From assembly GCA_964462685.1 (NCBI GenBank), contig CAYWYR010000010.1, positions 62,001 to 126,000 on the forward strand: a stretch of 64,000 bases of DNA, given 5' to 3'. This DNA is from CAYWYR01 sp964462685. GTDB lineage: Bacteria > Bacteroidota > Ignavibacteria > Kapaibacteriales > UBA2268. Under the pieces are notes generated by a model, which saw nothing but the letters and a program-made list of their open reading frames with translations, was not told the DNA's origin and searched no databases. This document shows, piece after piece, positions 61,841-64,000 of the stretch. Position 1 is the first letter of the stretch, and each line of letters starts with the position of its first letter. The position numbers were made by a program, and so were the translations under genes.

Positions 61841-62422
61841 TCATTTATTTTTGTTATTTGCTATCCTGGCTCTTATTCTGCTTAACGATTGAGGAGTGAT
61901 ACCCAAGTAACTAGCTATGTACTTTTGAGGTAGGCGTTGAAGCAAATCCGGTCGCGAAACTGTAAGATTATGATATCTCTCCTCAGGAGAATTTAATTTA
62001 AACTCAGTAAGTGTTTTTCTGCTTTCTATTAATAATTCTTCTGAAATCTTAAGGCATACTTGTTCGAATTTTGGAAATTTCGTCAACATTTCCTTTTCCA
62101 TTTCTGGGCTTGCTGAAGTAATCAAACTATCCTCGGTACATTCTAGATAATACTCGGAAACTTTACCCTTCGATATATCATCCATATTTACGCCTTTTAA
62201 TTCAGTATAAAAGTCTATTGTTTTTTCTTCTCCTTTAATAATAGAGTATTGCCTGATACACCCTTTGAGAACAAAATAATTAAGTGAAGCATACTCTCCC
62301 TGTTTTAATAGTATCTGTCCTTTACTATATGATTTAAATATATCTAATATATTTAATACGCTTTTATCCTCTTCTGTCAGAGTTGTATATCGTGAAATAA
62401 AATCAAAAAGTAGTTCTTTCAT
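61841..62422 (-). CDS. Crp/Fnr-family transcriptional regulator
   Basis: I chose ATG 62422 (MKELLFDFISRYTTLTEED), as the frame further upstream would overlap the barrel gene. Residues ~25-115 form a cyclic-nucleotide-binding-like beta-roll (KGQILLKQGEYASLNYFVLKGCIRQY). The C-terminal part has a helix-turn-helix, RLPQKYIASYLGITPQSLSRIRARI, with the LxxLxxL..SRxxxx layout. The cAMP-contacting residues are not clearly conserved, so the ligand is unknown. This form is common in Bacteroidota. Confidence 0.87.
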   Translation of the reverse strand: MKELLFDFISRYTTLTEEDKSVLNILDIFKSYSKGQILLKQGEYASLNYFVLKGCIRQYSIIKGEEKTIDFYTELKGVNMDDISKGKVSEYYLECTEDSLITSASPEMEKEMLTKFPKFEQVCLKISEELLIESRKTLTEFKLNSPEERYHNLTVSRPDLLQRLPQKYIASYLGITPQSLSRIRARIANNKNK

Positions 62423-62447
62423 TATGCTAATTATGTTCAGTGAAACG

Positions 62448-64000
62448 CTACCTAAAGCTCGCACTACCTAGATTAATAAGAATGCGCGGCCTATCTACCT
62501 GGGAGAACCTGGCCATTATATCAAACCTGAAAAACAGAAATAGTCTATTGATACCTATGCCCAGCTCATAGTAAGAGTTATCTACCGTGGCGGCGGTTGT
62601 AAGTTCTGATAGATAGGCGTTCCCATCATTGAACTGTGCCGCCGGGCTGAACTCGGTATAGGCCGCATTAGCCAGCAACAAAAACTCCAGACCGAATGAT
62701 GCGATATTCGGGATACGGAAAATCCCCGGCACTATCTCCCCGAAATTATGCTCAAAATTAATTGCTATAAATCTATCCCCGTAAAATTCTTTTATGCCCA
62801 TATTACGGAATGCGCCGGCCGTTACTATCCTTGCTATTCCAGTCTCAAGCGAATAGAATCTCTCGGCTGGCAGATTCCCAGTTGCAGTCCCTGCTGATAA
62901 TTTGATGTTCGCTGTCCATAAAGGGGCGGTAGGGAAGTACAGGTTCGTTTCTATATAATGCTGTAGGAAGGAATAGTCACCCCCGAGTACATTGCCCGCA
63001 GCCTCTAATTTATAATGAAATCCGATATCTGTTATCTGGCGAAGGCGGGTGTAGTTCATATTCGCCTCAAATATCATACTGCGGATATTTCCACCACCCA
63101 CGCTATGGTTGCGGCGCATTGTGTCGGCACCAAAAAAAGAAAAATCCGTGTTTACATCCGCCGATCTGCTGTATTCATCCTGAAAGCCCAGCTTGAAAAG
63201 CCAAGGTTTCCTGAACTTCTGCCTACCTACGAACAGATCCTGCCCAAAGCCCAGATTCAGCCCTGCATAATAGGAGTCCGAATAATAATAATCGCCGTAA
63301 TCACGCCCAGTCAAAAGAGCTAAAGGTGTTATCGATCGCCACTTAACAACAAATGGATCATCCCGCCTCCTAAACCCGAGATTACCCCTAAGATCTAACC
63401 CAAAAGTCTTTGTGTCATCAGTAAAAAAACTGGTCTCTCCAGAAAAGTATGGTCTTTTATCCGCAAAGCCATAGCCGCCGTTAACATAATAATCTATCTG
63501 ATCGCCGAGCTCACCACCCAATCCAATGCCGAGCGAGACGCCTTGCACTCTGTTATATCTGAATATATCCTGAAATCCTGTATAAGGCGGACGGTTAAGC
63601 CTTCTCAATACATTTGCCACCGGCCCCAACGCTTTATCGAGAAAAGATGTACCTTCCACCGAGTCAGGACTTTCTAGGGTGCGACGTATTTGTTCGTAAG
63701 CCTCCTCTTCCATCTCTCTTAGCGGGAGTACATTATTATCCCTCCAAAACTCTGGTTCGAAATCCCTCGCACGTTTATCCAAATCAAGCCTTCTACCGCT
63801 GAACATATCATCATCCAGCCCTACGTTGATATCATAATCATAAGCTACGGTTTCGATGCGAATATCAAACCTCGGCTCGACTATCCAGAATATCGAAGCA
63901 TCAAGTGTGGAATACAGCCGCATCCCTGTAGGTAGATTAAAGCCGTCGTAATTTTCAAAGTATTGATCTATCTCCAGATAAGCATCAAAAGGCAGCCGAA
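62448..64000 (-). CDS. DUF5686-type outer-membrane protein (5' end outside window)
   Basis: The frame is open to the right edge, so the N terminus is missing. The visible part begins with a polar domain, then FEPEFWRDNNVLPLREMEEEAYEQI, matching the FW..(N)RP.PL...E...Y segment of DUF5686 family proteins. After it comes a barrel of strands such as GVSLGIGLGGELGDQIDYYVNGGYG and a C-terminal RILINLGSASFR. These proteins often carry an N-terminal carboxypeptidase regulatory-like domain and sit in the outer membrane; function is unknown. Confidence 0.8.
   Translation of the reverse strand, partial: RLPFDAYLEIDQYFENYDGFNLPTGMRLYSTLDASIFWIVEPRFDIRIETVAYDYDINVGLDDDMFSGRRLDLDKRARDFEPEFWRDNNVLPLREMEEEAYEQIRRTLESPDSVEGTSFLDKALGPVANVLRRLNRPPYTGFQDIFRYNRVQGVSLGIGLGGELGDQIDYYVNGGYGFADKRPYFSGETSFFTDDTKTFGLDLRGNLGFRRRDDPFVVKWRSITPLALLTGRDYGDYYYSDSYYAGLNLGFGQDLFVGRQKFRKPWLFKLGFQDEYSRSADVNTDFSFFGADTMRRNHSVGGGNIRSMIFEANMNYTRLRQITDIGFHYKLEAAGNVLGGDYSFLQHYIETNLYFPTAPLWTANIKLSAGTATGNLPAERFYSLETGIARIVTAGAFRNMGIKEFYGDRFIAINFEHNFGEIVPGIFRIPNIASFGLEFLLLANAAYTEFSPAAQFNDGNAYLSELTTAATVDNSYYELGIGINRLFLFFRFDIMARFSQVDRPRILINLGSASFR

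Overview
The window looks like chromosomal DNA from a member of the Bacteroidota/Ignavibacteriota side of the FCB group (Kapabacteria-like lineages are possible; I cannot assign a genus). The evidence is several very large secreted proteins ending in type IX secretion (T9SS) C-terminal sorting domains with a YPNP/FPNP start, a Bacteroidota-type promoter (TTG-N20-TAnnTTTG) ahead of the only tRNA gene, a Bacteroidota-type dihydroorotase motif, and many lipoproteins and outer-membrane barrels. At least ten genes appear to start with TTG, and Shine-Dalgarno sequences are present before only some genes. I see no phage, insertion sequence, CRISPR array or plasmid gene; this is a core-like chromosomal segment with one conspicuous surface-protein region.

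Left part (1-16.5 kb): a truncated SBBP-propeller protein, an acidic coiled-coil lipoprotein, the queuosine genes queF-queD, tRNA-Ser(GCU), a DUF5996 protein, an M48 lipoprotein protease, a RidA-family deaminase, an orphan iron-type ABC permease, a UDP-glucuronate decarboxylase, a YihY membrane protein, a large Ig-like lipoprotein, pyrC overlapping a glycosyltransferase, and an msrB-hypothetical-marR run.

Middle part (16.5-35.4 kb): a GNAT enzyme, an orphan PAS histidine kinase, hemW, a membrane PAS-SpoIIE phosphatase, a GT2 glycosyltransferase, a serine hydrolase with a sorting-like tail, a redoxin, YpfJ-type metallopeptidase, and an ECF sigma / anti-sigma-barrel / lipoprotein operon. gatB is followed by a fused E1 alpha-beta 2-oxoacid dehydrogenase carrying eight AT-hook motifs at its N terminus, which is the most unusual gene in the window.

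Surface-protein region (35.4-50.8 kb): a 2,695-residue beta-helix protein with a seven-bladed YCF48-like propeller inserted in the helix, followed by three secreted proteins showing dockerin-like and cohesin-like segments, then a small secreted protein that matches the domain placed just before the sorting signal of the giant protein. This reads as one surface-assembly locus.

Right part (50.8-64 kb): a run of a GT2 polyprenyl-phosphate glycosyltransferase, a barrel, a GT9 heptosyltransferase-like enzyme with an N-terminal Cys cluster and a small dimeric-barrel protein, with secG after it; then, on the minus strand, a GAF-SpoIIE phosphatase, a lipoprotein, YggS and an M1 aminopeptidase; then Sua5, an uncharacterised barrel, a Crp/Fnr regulator and a DUF5686 outer-membrane protein cut by the right edge.
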